NCBI GenBank assembly: GCA_017590115.1
Contig: JAGGNK010011114.1
Span: 487,733 to 551,732 of the forward strand
Length of the DNA: 64,000 nt
Reading direction: 5' to 3'
Origin: Montifringilla adamsi
Lineage: Eukaryota; Chordata; Aves; Passeriformes; Passeridae
In this document: in pieces, positions 47,066 through 59,963 of the stretch
Position numbering within the stretch: the first letter of the stretch is position 1
Layout of the letters: each line of letters opens with the position of its first letter
Translations under genes and position numbers: made by a program
Notes under the pieces: generated by a model
Databases searched by the model: none
What the model saw: the letters and a program-made list of their open reading frames with translations, nothing else
What the model was told of the DNA's origin: nothing

Positions 47066-48044
47066 ATAATGATGTTACATCTCTGGGAAGAAAACAAAGA
47101 GTTGTTTTATGTGTCTTTGGGTACATCAGCACACTGATTTTCACATCTTTGCAAGCATGCACAGCAGTACTGAAGAAAAGGCTGATTTCTCAGAAGGGAT
47201 CTTTCTCACGTTAGATATTCATCTATATAATTATTTTCTGGATTCAGGTTTCCTTCCCAGCTGTTCACCAGCTCCAAACTGATGACTACAAAAAGAAAGG
47301 TATTTCCTACTCAAAGATGTTTTCTGCTGCACCACAGGAAATCTCCTTGGAGAAATGCTTTGAGAGGGGCACGAGCCTGGAGAGCCTTGTGTGTGTGCCC
47401 CAGCTCTGTTCCTCTCTGTGGGGCCACTGGCACAGAGGACAGCTGGGTCTGGCTCTGCAGGGTGGCCAGGCAGGGCAGGGCAAGGCAGGGAAAGGACTTT
47501 CATTGTCCCAAGCACTCAGTGCAGTGCCAGGACTTGGCTCAGTGGCACTTGGAGGCAGCGAGCTGAGCAGGGAGGAGTGGATGTGCACCAGGGGTTAGAC
47601 AGGAGCAGGTGAAATCCACCAAAACCAGGAAAACAATCCCATGCCTCCAACAGCAAAATGAGCCAGTGTAGTGCCAGTGCCATCATGGGCAAGGTGGGGG
47701 AAGCAAAACCAGCAAGGGGAAAACACAGAAGGGAATTTGGGAAGGGGATATTAATTCCTGCTCTAAGCAGCACATCATCTAATTCTTGCACAAAGGACAG
47801 TGCTACAGAGGTCAGGGAGCACTGTCTGAAAGGCAAGTGAGTGCAATGAAATAACACTAAAAAGGTTCTGACTATCCCAAATGGAAATTAATTCCTTAAA
47901 ATAGATGGCCCCTTTGGAAAGAGCTGGACACACATCACAGGATATGTCAATGATGCCATTACCCCGAGCCTGGTTGAGAAAGCTGCCAGCTTTACAAGAA
48001 CTTGTGCCTGAGGAAAGGGAAACGCCAGGAAGATGTGGCCAAAG
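47066..48044. other. Intronic sequence without recognised gene
   Basis: Unique sequence; nothing is recognised. Confidence 0.5.
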
Positions 48045-48225
48045 TCATTCTGTGGTTCTCCAAGATAAAGTCCAAGCTGTACCCAATGCCCATCTTGTCC
48101 CCAACTCTGAGTGCCACATCCAGGAATTCCTTGGACACCTCCAGGGATGGGCACTCCAAACCTCCCTGGACAGTCCAGTGGAATTTCTCCATGAAAAAAT
48201 TCTTCCTCAAAGTTATTACAATTGA
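48045..48225 (-). mobile_element. CR1 LINE 3' fragment
   Basis: TCATTCTGTGGTTCTCCAAG, TGCCCATCTTGTCCCCAACT, GGACACCTCCAGGGATGGGC and ACTCCAAACCTCCCTGGACA are the antisense of CR1. Confidence 0.85.
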
Positions 48226-50007
48226 AATGATTCCACCTGATGGATGACTCCATTGCTTTGCTCAGATAGCACTTCCAAGGGACTCCCTCTTCCCACCTCT
48301 CCAAGGAGTGGCAGAGGAACCCCAGGAGCAGCCAACACCCCTGCAGGATCCAGGATATCTGAGGGCACACAGTTTATCCCTTCCAAATGTGAACAGCTCT
48401 GCAAACCCACCATGTGAGCAGACTGCCCCTGCCCTGGCACTCAGCACACCCAAAAAGAGAAGCAAAAACATTCTTGTGCCAGAGGCTGCCTTTTCTTCCC
48501 CCTGCCGAGTCCCCCTGGGGTTTGCTTGGAGAGAAGTGCCCAATTTGCTGCATGTGTGAAAAGAAGCTGCATTCCTTCTGAAAAAGCCACTGTGTGCATC
48601 CACAAGGCAACAAGGAGAACGAAATAAGCACAGGAAAGAGCAAACAACTTCATTTTTGCTTGAGCACCACATCTGCTTAGAAATATCTGGACCAGAACCA
48701 ACACACAAAATGCAATCTGAGGCAATTTTTCAGTGTTCAAGCTATTAAGTGAAATCCATACTTACAACAAAAACCTCTTCAGAGAATTAGGTTTTATTTG
48801 CCACTTAAAGTAACTCTCAGCCTGGACAGGTACTGCTGGCACTGTTCATATTTCTTAGGAGAGCAGCAGAAGAAATCACTACAATTCCACACGGACAACC
48901 TGCAGTTACCAGTTTTCCACCTGGGCTGCACACCATTGATCTTGACAAATGAGTCCTGTCAAAGTGGCTTCTTTTTTCCCCCACAAACTTCCTCTGTGGT
49001 CAGTTTGTCTCCTGAGGCTGATCCAGCCTCCAAGAAATGCCTCATCCGATCAAAGTTATCCCCATCAGATCAAACAGCAATTTATTCTTTAATTTTCTTT
49101 GACTAAGGAATCAGAAAATAGGAGGCATTGAGTTAAATGGAAAACAAACCATCAAATTCATGATTTATTCACGCATGAATCAAACATAACAAACTCTGCT
49201 TTTAGCAGATGAACACCCCCACAGCAGAATACACTTATTTATAAAAAAAGAAATGTTTCAATGTGAGGACAGCAGACTTATGTTCACCTCTAAGCACACA
49301 TACAAGAAGGAATAACCCAGGAGGAAGAACTGTAACCACATTTAGGCTGGAGGCAGCTGGGAGAATCCCAGATTATTGATGGATGTTGAGGGGTGCCATT
49401 TTTCAGCAAAAGCACCGTGTCCCACTGTTCTCATAATCCTGGCACAAATCTGTGGCTCCTGAAGGGACTTCTCAAAAACAGAGAGCTGAAAGTGGGACAT
49501 GGGCAGAGTTTGGGCTGGGATTCCCTCCCTCCTCACTCCAGTCCCGGGGGCAGGGACTGTCCCCAAGTGACCTGCCACACTCTGCTCTCTGCCCCACAGT
49601 CACTTATTTTTGAAAAACTATTAAAGGTTAAATTTAAAAAGTGACATTTCAGTGCTTAAAACTGCATCAGGCCAGGCAGTGCTGAGCGACCTGGTGCAGG
49701 GTCCAGGAGAAGGATGGGTATTCTCTAGAGGCTCACAAAGTATTTTATTTGCCTGTTTGGGTTTTTATTAGTTTATTTAGCCATTATTTTTTCCTCTCTA
49801 TGTAGACAGGCTTGGAGGAGGGCGGGGAATAACGTGTTTGCACATTGCAAAAGCACTGGTGATGAGCTTCTGTCTGAAGCTTCTCATCTCAGAGTTTCCC
49901 CACGATGCTCTCCTTTGTACAACAAACAGCTCCAGCACATTTCCCAAACCTGAGTGACTGACACCCAAAGGAACCCACAAAACAGAGTAAAAACAAAGCT
50001 TTGGGAG

Positions 50008-50038
50008 AAAAAAAAAAAAAAAATTAAAAAAAAAAAAA
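50008..50038. repeat. Poly(A) tract
   Basis: About 31 bp of A with one TT interruption. No element body is recognised. Confidence 0.9.
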
Positions 50039-50754
50039 GAAGCCAAAAAGGGCTTTACAGCTCATAGGATTGAGATATATAAATAGGGGTTTAATCTTCT
50101 AGGCATGAGTAAAACTTCCATTTCTTCAGCTTCTGTGGGGCTGAACCCCAGGGAGCAGCAAAAGGCTTCCCAGGACAGCTTCCAAGGGAAAAACCACCCC
50201 AGCATTCCCATTGCACTGGATTTTCCACAGGGGAAAACTCCCAGGTCCTTTCTGAGCTTATTTTAGGAAATCTATAAAGCAAAGGAGAACAAAGTGTCCA
50301 AACCAGCATCTTACATTGTGACTAGGGAAAAAACAAAAGGGCAAAGGAGGTTTTTTTTAGAATGCCCTGAACCTGAAGAGCTCTGGAAAGCCCCATGGGC
50401 CAGGGGCATGAACAAAGGCAAACAGCCTGGTTCGTGTTCTCCTTTCTCCAAGTGCTCCCTGCAGGAACAGCCTGCAGGAGAAATTGGTGGGAAGCTCAAA
50501 AATCCACCCTGCTGCAGCTGCCCTGAAGTGGGGCTAACCCCCAAACAGGGCAGGAAAACTCCCAAATTTACCTTAAAAAAGGAAAGCTGGATTGGGTGTG
50601 GAACCTGCTCATTGTTCCTGAGCCTTTCAGCTGAGGCAGGGAGAGGAAAATGAAAATACACAGCGTGTCTCCTGTCTCTTGGAGCCCTCATGTACCTCCT
50701 AGGCAGGACAGAAATGTCTCAGAAATCAGAACGAGCTGTTGGACAAACGAAGGC

Positions 50755-50869
50755 AGTGAAGGGTTATTTCTGTCTCCAGTGAAGGGTTATTTCTGTCTCC
50801 AGTAAAGGGTTATTTCCGTGTCCAATAAAGGGTTATTGCTATTTGCAGTACAGGGGAATTTCTGTTTCC
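50755..50869. repeat. 23-bp minisatellite, five copies
   Basis: Units start at 50755, 50778, 50801, 50824 and 50847, an exact 23-bp period with core AAGGGTTATTTCTGTCTCC. The first two units are nearly perfect and divergence increases to the right. Confidence 0.95.
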
Positions 50870-52789
50870 AGTGGTAGAAATTAAGCAAATCCCCAGGGTT
50901 TCCTCTGTACCCACCCTGTGCTGGCAGGGGTCAAGGCCACCAGTGGCACAAGCATCTCCATTTCTGCAATCTTCACACCATTAAGGGACAGAAACTGGAA
51001 GCTGTTGGATTTCACTGCAGTCTGGAATTGCATTTCCCATTTGCTCCTTTGAGGAGCGTGTGCCTGGCCAGCACCTTGCTCAGCAGACATCCTGTTAGGG
51101 CTTGTCTACACAGACATTAAGCATCTTTATCAGCATCCCAAGAGGGGGAATGAAGGCAGGGCTGGAGAGGAGCCAGGGCAGAGCTCCCTGTGCACAGCAC
51201 GGCAGCCTGGGCTGCTCTGCAGTGATTTACTGACACCTCCTCTGGGCTCAGCTCCGTGTGCTCATCCGAGCAAGTGCATCCTTACAGCCCTCTGGGGACT
51301 GGCACAGGCAAATCTGCAGTATTTCCTACTTCTCAGAGGGCAGAAACAGCAGATTTCTCAGGGAAGCGAAAGGCAAGGGAAATAAAGGTGATTTTAGCAC
51401 GAGTGGTTAGCGGCAGGCGGGGCAGTGCTGGGTGAGGGGATGAACCCGACTCTTTCAGAGGCCTTTTCCAAACTGACTAATTCTGTGGTTCCTTGGCACA
51501 CAGCAGTGAGTGTCCCCATGTTTGTGTATTCCTCAGGGAATCTGCTCCTTGCTGTGCCATCCCCCCACCCTGGGGGAAAAAAGGAACCCCCATCACTCAT
51601 TCCCTGATTCACCATTCCAGTTCTCTTGTCAGGAAAGAAAGGAGCACTCACGCCTCAGTGGGGCTGTAAAATGCAGTTTTAAATACCTAATCCTTTGGGA
51701 ATAGGTATATAATCAACTCTTACGATCTCCAGAATCCTTCCATGTAAATTCCTCCTGCTGTTATCCCTCTTCCCCATGAAATCCCACAACAACAAATCCA
51801 AGAATTGCTTCCTGATGTGGCCTTCAGGATTTAAAGAACTGCTCTTCTTTTTATGTAAAAAAAATGGATTCTCAGCAGCTCTGCAGTTGCCAGAATTCTG
51901 CATGGGAATTAAAAGCAATGTTGTTGGTAAATATTAATATAGCTGGGTAGGTCTGGACAACCAGCAAGTCCCTGTTCTTTTCTGTGTAGGTGCATAAATA
52001 CCTACCACAGCATTATCTGAGGACACAGAGAGCCAGAGTCCAACTTTTCGTTCTCATAAAGCGACCAAACCCCTTCAGAACAGGAAAATGGAGAGAGCTC
52101 CAGAAAGCAGAGTGCTGGATGAAAGGCAGGGGGTGTTTTCAAGGGAAGCCTTGCCTGCCAGGTGGGACAGCACACCTGGAGAAGAGGGAACTTTGTGTGG
52201 GTTGCGAAGCCTGGTGTTGTCCCTGATGTCCTGATTTAAACATGGAAAATGAGCACTTTCTTTGCCTTGGTGGGTGACCTTGAAGTGCTGTGTCCAAAAA
52301 TCTACAAAGCCAAGGAGAGACTTCTCCTCAGCAGGGCACTCGGGAAAAGGGGATTTTTTGGGAGATCAGGAGATGCTGCTCCTCTCAGGGCATCCTTTTC
52401 TGGCAAAGGGAGGAGAGAGAGCACAACCAAAAGCACAGATGCACACCCCAAGCTGTGAAATTCCTGCTGCTGTTGTTTAACCTTGGAATCTTCCTTCAGG
52501 ACCAAAAAATTCCCATTAGGATGACTCCAGAAGGAAAAACAACGTCCCTCTGTTCTCTTAGCTGGTTCTTCCCCTCCCTCTCAGCAGAGAAGCAACTTGT
52601 TTAACCGCAGCTAAAACTGGGGTCGGAGTTAATTCTGAGGGGAACGGAGGCTCCCAGCCTTTGGGGATGGAGCAGCCCACAGATGGAACAGAGCACAGAA
52701 AATGGGATGCAGCTACAGAAAATAGCAAGAGGGATACAGGCAGAAGATTATCCCCTCCAGTTGATCCTTTTCATTTGTGTGGACACAGG

Positions 52790-53000
52790 CAGATGCTCGG
52801 AGAAATGGGAAAGCACCGCATTTGAAAGGGATAAAAGGAAATGCAGTTTGCTACAAGGGATAATTAACTCGGGGAACTGTGGCTGCAAGGTGATCCTGAG
52901 AGCTGAGAGCTGGGGGATTCAGCACAAGAGGAGACTGGGGAGGGTGAGAACAGCTCCGATTACATCAGATAAGATTAAATGCAGCATTCGTGCTCGTTGG
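52790..53000 (+). mobile_element. Possible ancient CR1/L3-type LINE 3' relic
   Basis: The order TAATTAACTCGGGGAACTGT, GGCTGCAAGGTGATCCTGAG, AGCTGAGAGCTGGGGGATTC resembles the 3' end of old CR1/L3 LINEs (gaactcattgc...gccaagagcttagc...gattcaaaa). The match is by pattern only and could be chance. Confidence 0.35.
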
Positions 53001-56000
53001 AAATGGGCGAAACACCAGAGGATGAGGAGCTGGGAATGAGCTTTCTTGAGGGATATCTTTCCATAATACTCCATTACAGGGTTTCTAATTTCATCTTTTC
53101 AAACCTCTGCCACTGAACACTGTTTGACATTGAAAACTGAAATGAAAAAGCTCCAGAGGATGCTCATATTGTAATTCTTCTGATTTATGTAACCATTTCT
53201 GGGAAGTGCCTATTCTCTGAAAACAAACTGCCTGAGTGTGGAGGTAGAACTGCATTTCAGTATTTACCTGGGTAAAATGAACCTTCTGTTTCCGAGCCAA
53301 CAGTGAATCTGATCTGTGTCCTGGGCCCACTTGCAGCCCCTTGGCCAGGCTGTGTGACCTCAGTGTCCCCCAAAGGCCTCCTAAGAGGAGGAGCCCCCGT
53401 TAAACCCCTGTTCATTCACCCTGACACACTGCAAACCACCTCTGGCTCCCAGGAAGGTGGGACACCTCTCAATAACTGCCCAAACCACCTCTGACTGAGC
53501 ATCTGTGTCTCCAGTGCCCGCCTGCTCCCAGGCTTGTGCTCGGAGGGCAGGAGTTTCTGGCTGGGCTGTGCCTGGCACTCGCACCATGTGCTGGATAAAC
53601 ATTTGTGGCTGGGCAGAAATAACCCAGCAGATTCCAGCTCGGAGGGGAAGCCCGTTTGCTGTGATTTCTCCACTTGCTGCAGAGGATAAACACTGATGCC
53701 ATCATGATTGCCCCTTGTAAAGGTGCTGTCATCTGCAGCAACCTGTCTGTTCCAAGTGCTGTGGCTGCTGCTGCACGGCAGTGAAGCCCTGCAAGGTGAC
53801 TGCAAGTGACAGGCTGGCAGCAGCACTCAGAGCTGCCTGGGCACTGCCACTCACCTCGCTTTTAGCACCTCCGGAGACAGGAAACTCCCTGTCCTCCTCA
53901 CAGTCTGGCCATAGCTAAGCAACACTGAATGTCTTTGGCTCTTAATGCAAAGGTATCCCCAAAGGAAAGTCAGAAACCCTTTATTCCCTGTTAGCTGCAA
54001 ATCCATTCTGGTACTGCCCTGGAGGTTTTCTGAGCACATCCCATCAGCTGCTGGGTGTCTGAGTTCCCACTGCGGTGTTCTCTCAAGTTTGGGGCACAGC
54101 ACAATGTGCCAGGATGAGAGAAGAGTGTTTGAGGATTTCCAGACAGTTCTGGCACTAGATCCCACACCCTGTAATCCCTTAAGCATGTGGCGTGCTGGAA
54201 AGCACTGGAGTTTCACTAAAAACCAGGCATAAACACAGCTCCCACGTACTTAAGATTATCATCAACCTGCCAATTCCCTCTTATCTGAGACTTTTCCCAT
54301 TCTGTTTCCTTCTCTTTATCCCCTCTGCGTATCCAGCCAGTGCTTGAGCCCACGATGACAGGAGACCACGAGCCTGCAGTTCAGAGCTACTGCAGGGCTC
54401 CAATCCTGAATCCCAGGAAAAACAGCACCTCCAGAAGGGCAGGGGAAATTCTCTCTCTGATCTCGTGCTCATCATCCCCAAGAGATGAGTGCAGACTGAG
54501 CTGTGGGGAGATGCAGATCCCACTTCTGGAGTAACAGCACCAGTGAGCTTCCCCTGCTCCCGGATCTCCTGGACAGGTTTGCCTCTGCTGAAGAGAGAGC
54601 TGAGCTCCTGCTGGGCCTGATGGGCCAGGAGCTGCTGTCCAAGCCCTTCCCCTTGCTGTGTCCCACACCAGCTGCAGGGAAGGAAGGGGGTGCTGGTGTA
54701 TTTCTGATGGCTGCGACGGGAGCAGCACCACCCCTGAACCCAGCAGGAACGAGGATCCCCCAGATCTAACTTCAGCAAAAGCACAGACTTCATGTGCAAC
54801 TGTGCTTCTGACTGCACATCTTCAGAGACTGCAGGCTGGGTTTTGGCTATTCTAGGTGTAAGCTGCATTTTGGCTATCTAGGTATAAGCTGATTCATGGG
54901 CAAGGTTAATCCAAACACTTTCAGTCCCTTTTTCAGACAGGTTTTCTAGGGAAAAGTGTCTGTGTGCATTTAGAGACTGATTCTGGAGGGAATTTTTTTT
55001 TTCTTTTTTTTTTGAATGTTCACTAGGCATGAATACAAAAGGGATTTTCTACTTTGTGTAGCTCACCACTCCAGGTCTTTTTTATTTGTCTTTGGCTCTC
55101 TCCAAGCAGGAATGTGCCAGGCTGTAGTTCTCCAGCTGAGTCCAGGCTTTGGGAATGGTGGGGGCTGCCCACTGCCCCCTTTCCTCCCCTGTGCAGGCTG
55201 ATGGATTTCCCCACCCCCAAGGGCTCCCCAGTTTGGGTTCCTCCTCTCCCACTCTCAGTTCTCTGAGCAGTTGTGCCAGATGATGTTTAAATATGACCCT
55301 TCTAATCAGGTTACTCAGTGTAATACGAGCAAAACGGTGATGAGATGGATGCTGGTACTGCATTCCCTATTTTTATCTCCATTGATTCTCCCGTGTCTCT
55401 CATGAATCACCCTCCTGAAGAAGTGACAGCTTTATGTCAGCCACAACAGGGCTGTAACAATATTAGCTCCAGCACCAATTCAGCATGACACCAGAATTGT
55501 GTCATGCTTGACCCTATTTGATAGATCCGTGTACAGAATCCGTGCTGCGCTGCACAGAGCAGGGCCAGGCTCTTTCCTAATAACACATTTTTCCATCTAA
55601 AGACAGGTTTGTGCTTTTACTGCTCCAGCTGTGGGATTGCATGTAAATAAAAATGTTATTTCTAGAGACTGTGGCTAAAAGGCACCCCAGCTCTTCAACT
55701 GCAGCCTCTTCATTCCATCCCAGCAGGGATAACTCACGCCCAGCAGCACTGCTCCTACTACAGCCAGGGAATGTGGGCCTCCTTCCCTGCCTCTGCTGGG
55801 GGAGGGAGGCAGGCAGAGAAGGAAACCTTTGCAGAAGTGGGAAACCTTGGCAAAATCAGTGTCTGGAGATACAAAAGAAATAGGAGGAGGCCTTTTCCTG
55901 CTGATTTCCTCGAACGGAGGGAATACAGAACCTTCATTTGCAGTTTGGATGAGCTGCAGTAAATTGCCCAACTGTTCTCTTCTGCCAGAATAATGCACTT

Positions 56001-58509
56001 GCCAGAACCTCATCACTATAAACTGCTGCAGCTCCATTGACTCCAGCACAGGCAGAGCTGAAAGAGTCTTTGGGTCATTTGTTCTTTTTTTTTTTTTTTT
56101 TCCCTGAGAAAAAGTGTTCTGCCACTTAAAACAAAGGGCAGGGAGCCAGAAGAGATGATTTTGTACCAAATTTTCTCACAGATTTTCTGCAAGAACTCAC
56201 AGAGAAGAGCAAGGGCTTGGATTTGAAAGAAGTTTTGCAGTTAAATGTACTAAATTTAACGCTCCTGTCACTGAAATCTCCTGGAGAAGCTGGATGTGAA
56301 TTCATTGGGCTCTGCCTGTGGCTAAGGAGGTTTCTAACAAGGCGACTCCCATGGGACAAGGACCAAGTTTTGACCTTTGAAAGCCTGTGCCCCCTTTCTT
56401 CAGCCCTCCCAACAGTAGAAAATTATTTTAAACGTGAGGCATGAGCTTGTCAGCACCACTTTCCTTAGCAGGAATCGAGCCTCATTCCAAGAACTGCCAT
56501 AAAATACACTCTTGGTGTTGCAAACAGATGAGTGCAGACATAAAAGTCTGGATTTTTAGCATTAATTAAAGCTCCCCAGCAAAGTTTGCTCCGCATCTCC
56601 TTAACTACCTTATTTAAATTCTTTAAACTCCCCAGTTCTCACTGTGCAGATGTTCTGGTACCACAGAGCAGCTCAGCCCCAGCTAAAAGCTTCACACTCT
56701 TCTTATTAGGACTTGCTAAAAGTCATCAATTCCAATAAATGTGCCAGGGAAATAACAGTTATTTTCCTTACTGGGGAGGGTGATGCCTCCCAAGTGCTCT
56801 CAGTGCCTCTCCTCACCAGGACACGAGGACAAAACCTGGATGGAAAAGCAGGGTCAGGGTTGAGGCAGGGAGATGCACTGGAAGGACACACTGAGGTCAT
56901 CCCAAAGCCTTGTGTCCAGGTGAACAATCCCAGCCCTTCCTCCCAGCAGAGCCCATCCTGCTGCCTCCTCCAGGCTCACCCCGCAGCTCCAGCTCGTGCC
57001 TGTGCCGTGCCCAGGCTGGGGCAGCCCTGCAGGGGGCTCTGGGGTGGGTGGCAGAAGTGGCCCTGGGGTGCCCTTCCCATCCTGTGCTCCAGCCTGGCAC
57101 GTGCCCACCCCAGGAGCTGTGCTGCCATTTCCAGCCACTGTTGTCTGGCTTTTGTGTGCACCCAAGGGACACCGTTCCTAGGAGGAAGCTGCACTCAATT
57201 CAGCTCCAAACAAAACTGTTTTCCACGCTGGATCCCGTGGGTGCTGTGTGTTTTTGAAGGAGGCCCCACTCAGCTCTCTGCCAGGGGCCCGTGTGGGGCA
57301 CAGAACCAGCCAAGGCAGGCTGGGCTCTCCCCACCACGGAGAGCTCAGAGGAGAGGGCTGGAGGCAGGAAAGAGCCTGCCTGGGAGTGTTTCACACGGCT
57401 GGGCTGTTTAAACATCCCTCACGCACCCCAGAACAGGGGTGGCTGAAGGGGAAGGGCTGCACAGGGCAGAGGATGCATTTCCCCAGCTCCTCTTCCCCTT
57501 GGCAGCTGGCATGTCTGCATGACAGCAGCAGGATGGCAGCTCCCAGAGCTCTTGCAGTCCAGGGCGCAGCCCACCCTCAGCCCATGTGCAGATGCCTTTA
57601 GTGCCAGGACACGGCTCAGCCCCGGCCGTGTCCCCAGGGAGAAATGGGAAGGGGAAAGGCTTGGGCAGCAGAGCGACAGCCAGCCAGGCTCCTCACTGCA
57701 GAGAGAAAAACCTCCATTCTTCACAAAACACTGCTCAAAAATTGAATCTTCATGCAGCTCAATGGAGCAGCCTCATCATTTACAGCAGCAGATAAAGCTG
57801 GGAGATGTAATGTGAAATATGTGAAGCAGTTCTCCCCCTGATTTAAAATGCACCTTGGGCAGCAGAGCCTGAACTCCCCTTGGCGTGTGTTTCTGGCAGA
57901 TAAGTAAACAATTTGGGACTTTCTGAGATAGTCACAGTCAGGGAAGCAGGAGCTCACAGCAGACTGCAGCTGCAGTGCCCCACTGATAAGGTTTTGGGGT
58001 GGTTTGGCACAGCTGAAAGGAAGTGGCGCCGGAAGAACAAAAAGCTGTTTGTGTACAAGTTGTTGGATCAGAGATAGCAAGAAGAAAGACATCATTTTTA
58101 CAGGAGAGCTCTGAGAGTGGCCTGGGTGGCAGGGGTGAAGCTCAGGCACAGAGCTTGTCACAGGGCAGCTGAGCAGCCCCACGGGGAGAGAAGGGGCAGG
58201 GGGACACAGGGGACAGCCTGGGAAGCTCAGAGGACATTTCTGCTGTGTTTCACACAGGGACAGAGAGCTGGACTCAAACCTTTCCTATAAACATCCAAGA
58301 TTTAGAAGTGCAAGCCCAGAGGATGGGAAACACCACACTAACGTTGACTGAGCAACTCCAAACCCCACTTTTGTTACCCAACTGCACACCAACTCCACAA
58401 GACCTCTGCCTCCTTTACTGCAGCCTTTCACTGTGGCATTTTGCATTTAATATTTTTAAGTACAGGCGGATAAATTTGGGCTTTAGCACCCTGTTAGGGC
58501 ATTTTGCTG
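53001..58509. other. Intronic sequence without recognised gene
   Basis: Short T-rich tracts occur near 54.99-55.01 kb and 56.09-56.10 kb, and a 27-bp imperfect duplicate at 54841-54893. The GC-rich part at 56.9-57.7 kb has many overlapping open frames with no recognisable similarity. Confidence 0.5.
54841..54893. repeat. 27-bp imperfect tandem duplicate
   Basis: TTTTGGCTATTCTAGGTGTA with its continuation AGCTGCA is followed at once by TTTTGGCTATCTAGGTATAA with AGCTGAT. Confidence 0.85.
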
Positions 58510-58640
58510 GGAATCACAGCACATGCTGAGCTGGAAGGGCTCCATGGGATGAGCCAGTCCAGCTGTGCCCTGCACTGGCCACCCCAGGAGCCCACCCTTG
58601 CTCTCAGACGGGCTTGGAGCTGTTTGGCACAAGCACAGTT
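58510..58640 (-). mobile_element. CR1 LINE 3' end fragment
   Basis: GGGAATCACAGCACATGCTG, AGCTGGAAGGGCTCCATGGG and ATGAGCCAGTCCAGCTGTGC follow the antisense CR1 terminus. The right boundary is uncertain. Confidence 0.78.
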
Positions 58641-59699
58641 TATCACACAAGATGTGTTTGAACAATTCGGAGTGACAACAGCCCAGCAGTGACTCCACGT
58701 CCTCCCTGTGCCCTGTACCAGGTATTTACTCATTCCTCTCCCATTCCCACAGGCTATCAAGGATCATCTCTTTGATTTTTAAGCCTGTTCCTATGCGCTT
58801 TCTGAATTCTAAGATGAATAAAAATAAGCACAGGCAAACCAAACCAAAAATATTTTGGTCAGAAATTGTAATTTAGCCTCCAAATTGCGGGAAGGAATTC
58901 CGAGGTGGCTTACTCATGGTTTGCTAACAGTTCTTGGTGGTTTATTGCTCCCTTATTTTCTGTGCCCAGCTGAGCTGTGATCCATATGGGGCTGCTGAAG
59001 TTATTCCCAGAGCATTTCAAGGGCCCAGCCCCGTGGCAGTGACTGCCAGTGCCTGGCAAAGTGCAGTACAGCTCCAAACCTGACCTAACTCTCAAGCAGC
59101 CTCCCGTGTGACAGTGGCACGATCAAAGGGAGTTTTACATGTGTCAGCCTGTTGCTGCAGCAACCTGGCTGCTCTGACTGCTGATCGGCACAGCTCTGCC
59201 TGATCCGGGCTCAGATGGCTCAGATTAATCCCCTGGGACCGTGCCAGGGAAATCATTTGCAGCTCCTCGAGAATGAAGTGACTCTTCCAGGGAAACTACT
59301 CCCGAAATTCCTCCCGCTCCCCCTCCCTAGTCCATAACCTTTGTGGGAATGGCTGGGCTGGCACAGAGCCCCAGGACGGTCAGGAGAAACCTCTCTGACC
59401 ACAGCAAGGAGCTCTAACGTGGATTTGGCGTTTATTGGATTTTTTCCTGAGTGTGAGCACAGAAAAGGGTATTTTTGGGTGAGCAGGAGCTGCGTTTTTG
59501 GGGGCTGTTTTCCCTCTGGGTGTTTACACATCACTGCACCCAATTTCCAGCTCTCCAGATCTTCGTCGGGGCTGGGAGAGAGGCAGTGAAAGCCAAGGCC
59601 TGTGAGCACTGAGCTGAGCCTTCCCCAAAGCCAGGGCTCACCCCAGCCAGCCGGGCTGGACGATGGCATGAGGACACGTGCAGCTTTGATGGAGACCTC
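58641..59699. other. Intronic sequence without recognised gene
   Basis: Unique sequence; nothing is recognised. Confidence 0.5.
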
Positions 59700-59963
59700 A
59701 GGATCTGCTGGCACATCCCTCAGGATATGGAGGCACATCCCACAGGATCTGGGGGCACATCCCTCAGGATCTGGGGGCACATCCCTCAGGATCTGGAGGC
59801 ACATCCCTCAGGATCTGCAGGCACATCCCACAGGACCTGCAGGCACATCCCACAGGATCTGGAGGCACATCCCTCAGGATCTGCAGGCACATCCCACAGG
59901 ATCTGCAGGCACATCCCTCAGGATCTGGAGGCACATCCCACAGGACCTGGAGGCACATCCCAC
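59700..59963. repeat. 22-bp minisatellite, twelve copies
   Basis: The unit has core AGGATCTGGAGGCACATCCC with a CT or AC junction, repeated at an exact 22-bp period. Variants alternate (GGAGG, GGGGG, GCAGG; CCTC or CCAC). Since 22 is not divisible by three, the open frames across it on both strands cycle through three peptide phases; they are artefacts. Confidence 0.96.

Larger units (their letters stand above)
48226..52789. other. Intronic sequence without recognised gene
   Basis: Unique, apart from an A-rich tract at 50008-50038 and the 23-bp array at 50755-50869. AT-rich parts lie at 49.0-49.3 kb and 49.7-50.1 kb. Confidence 0.5.

Noticed and set aside
1343..59963. CRISPR-like arrays
   Set aside because: All periodic repeats here are head-to-tail tandem arrays without unique spacers, in a vertebrate gene.
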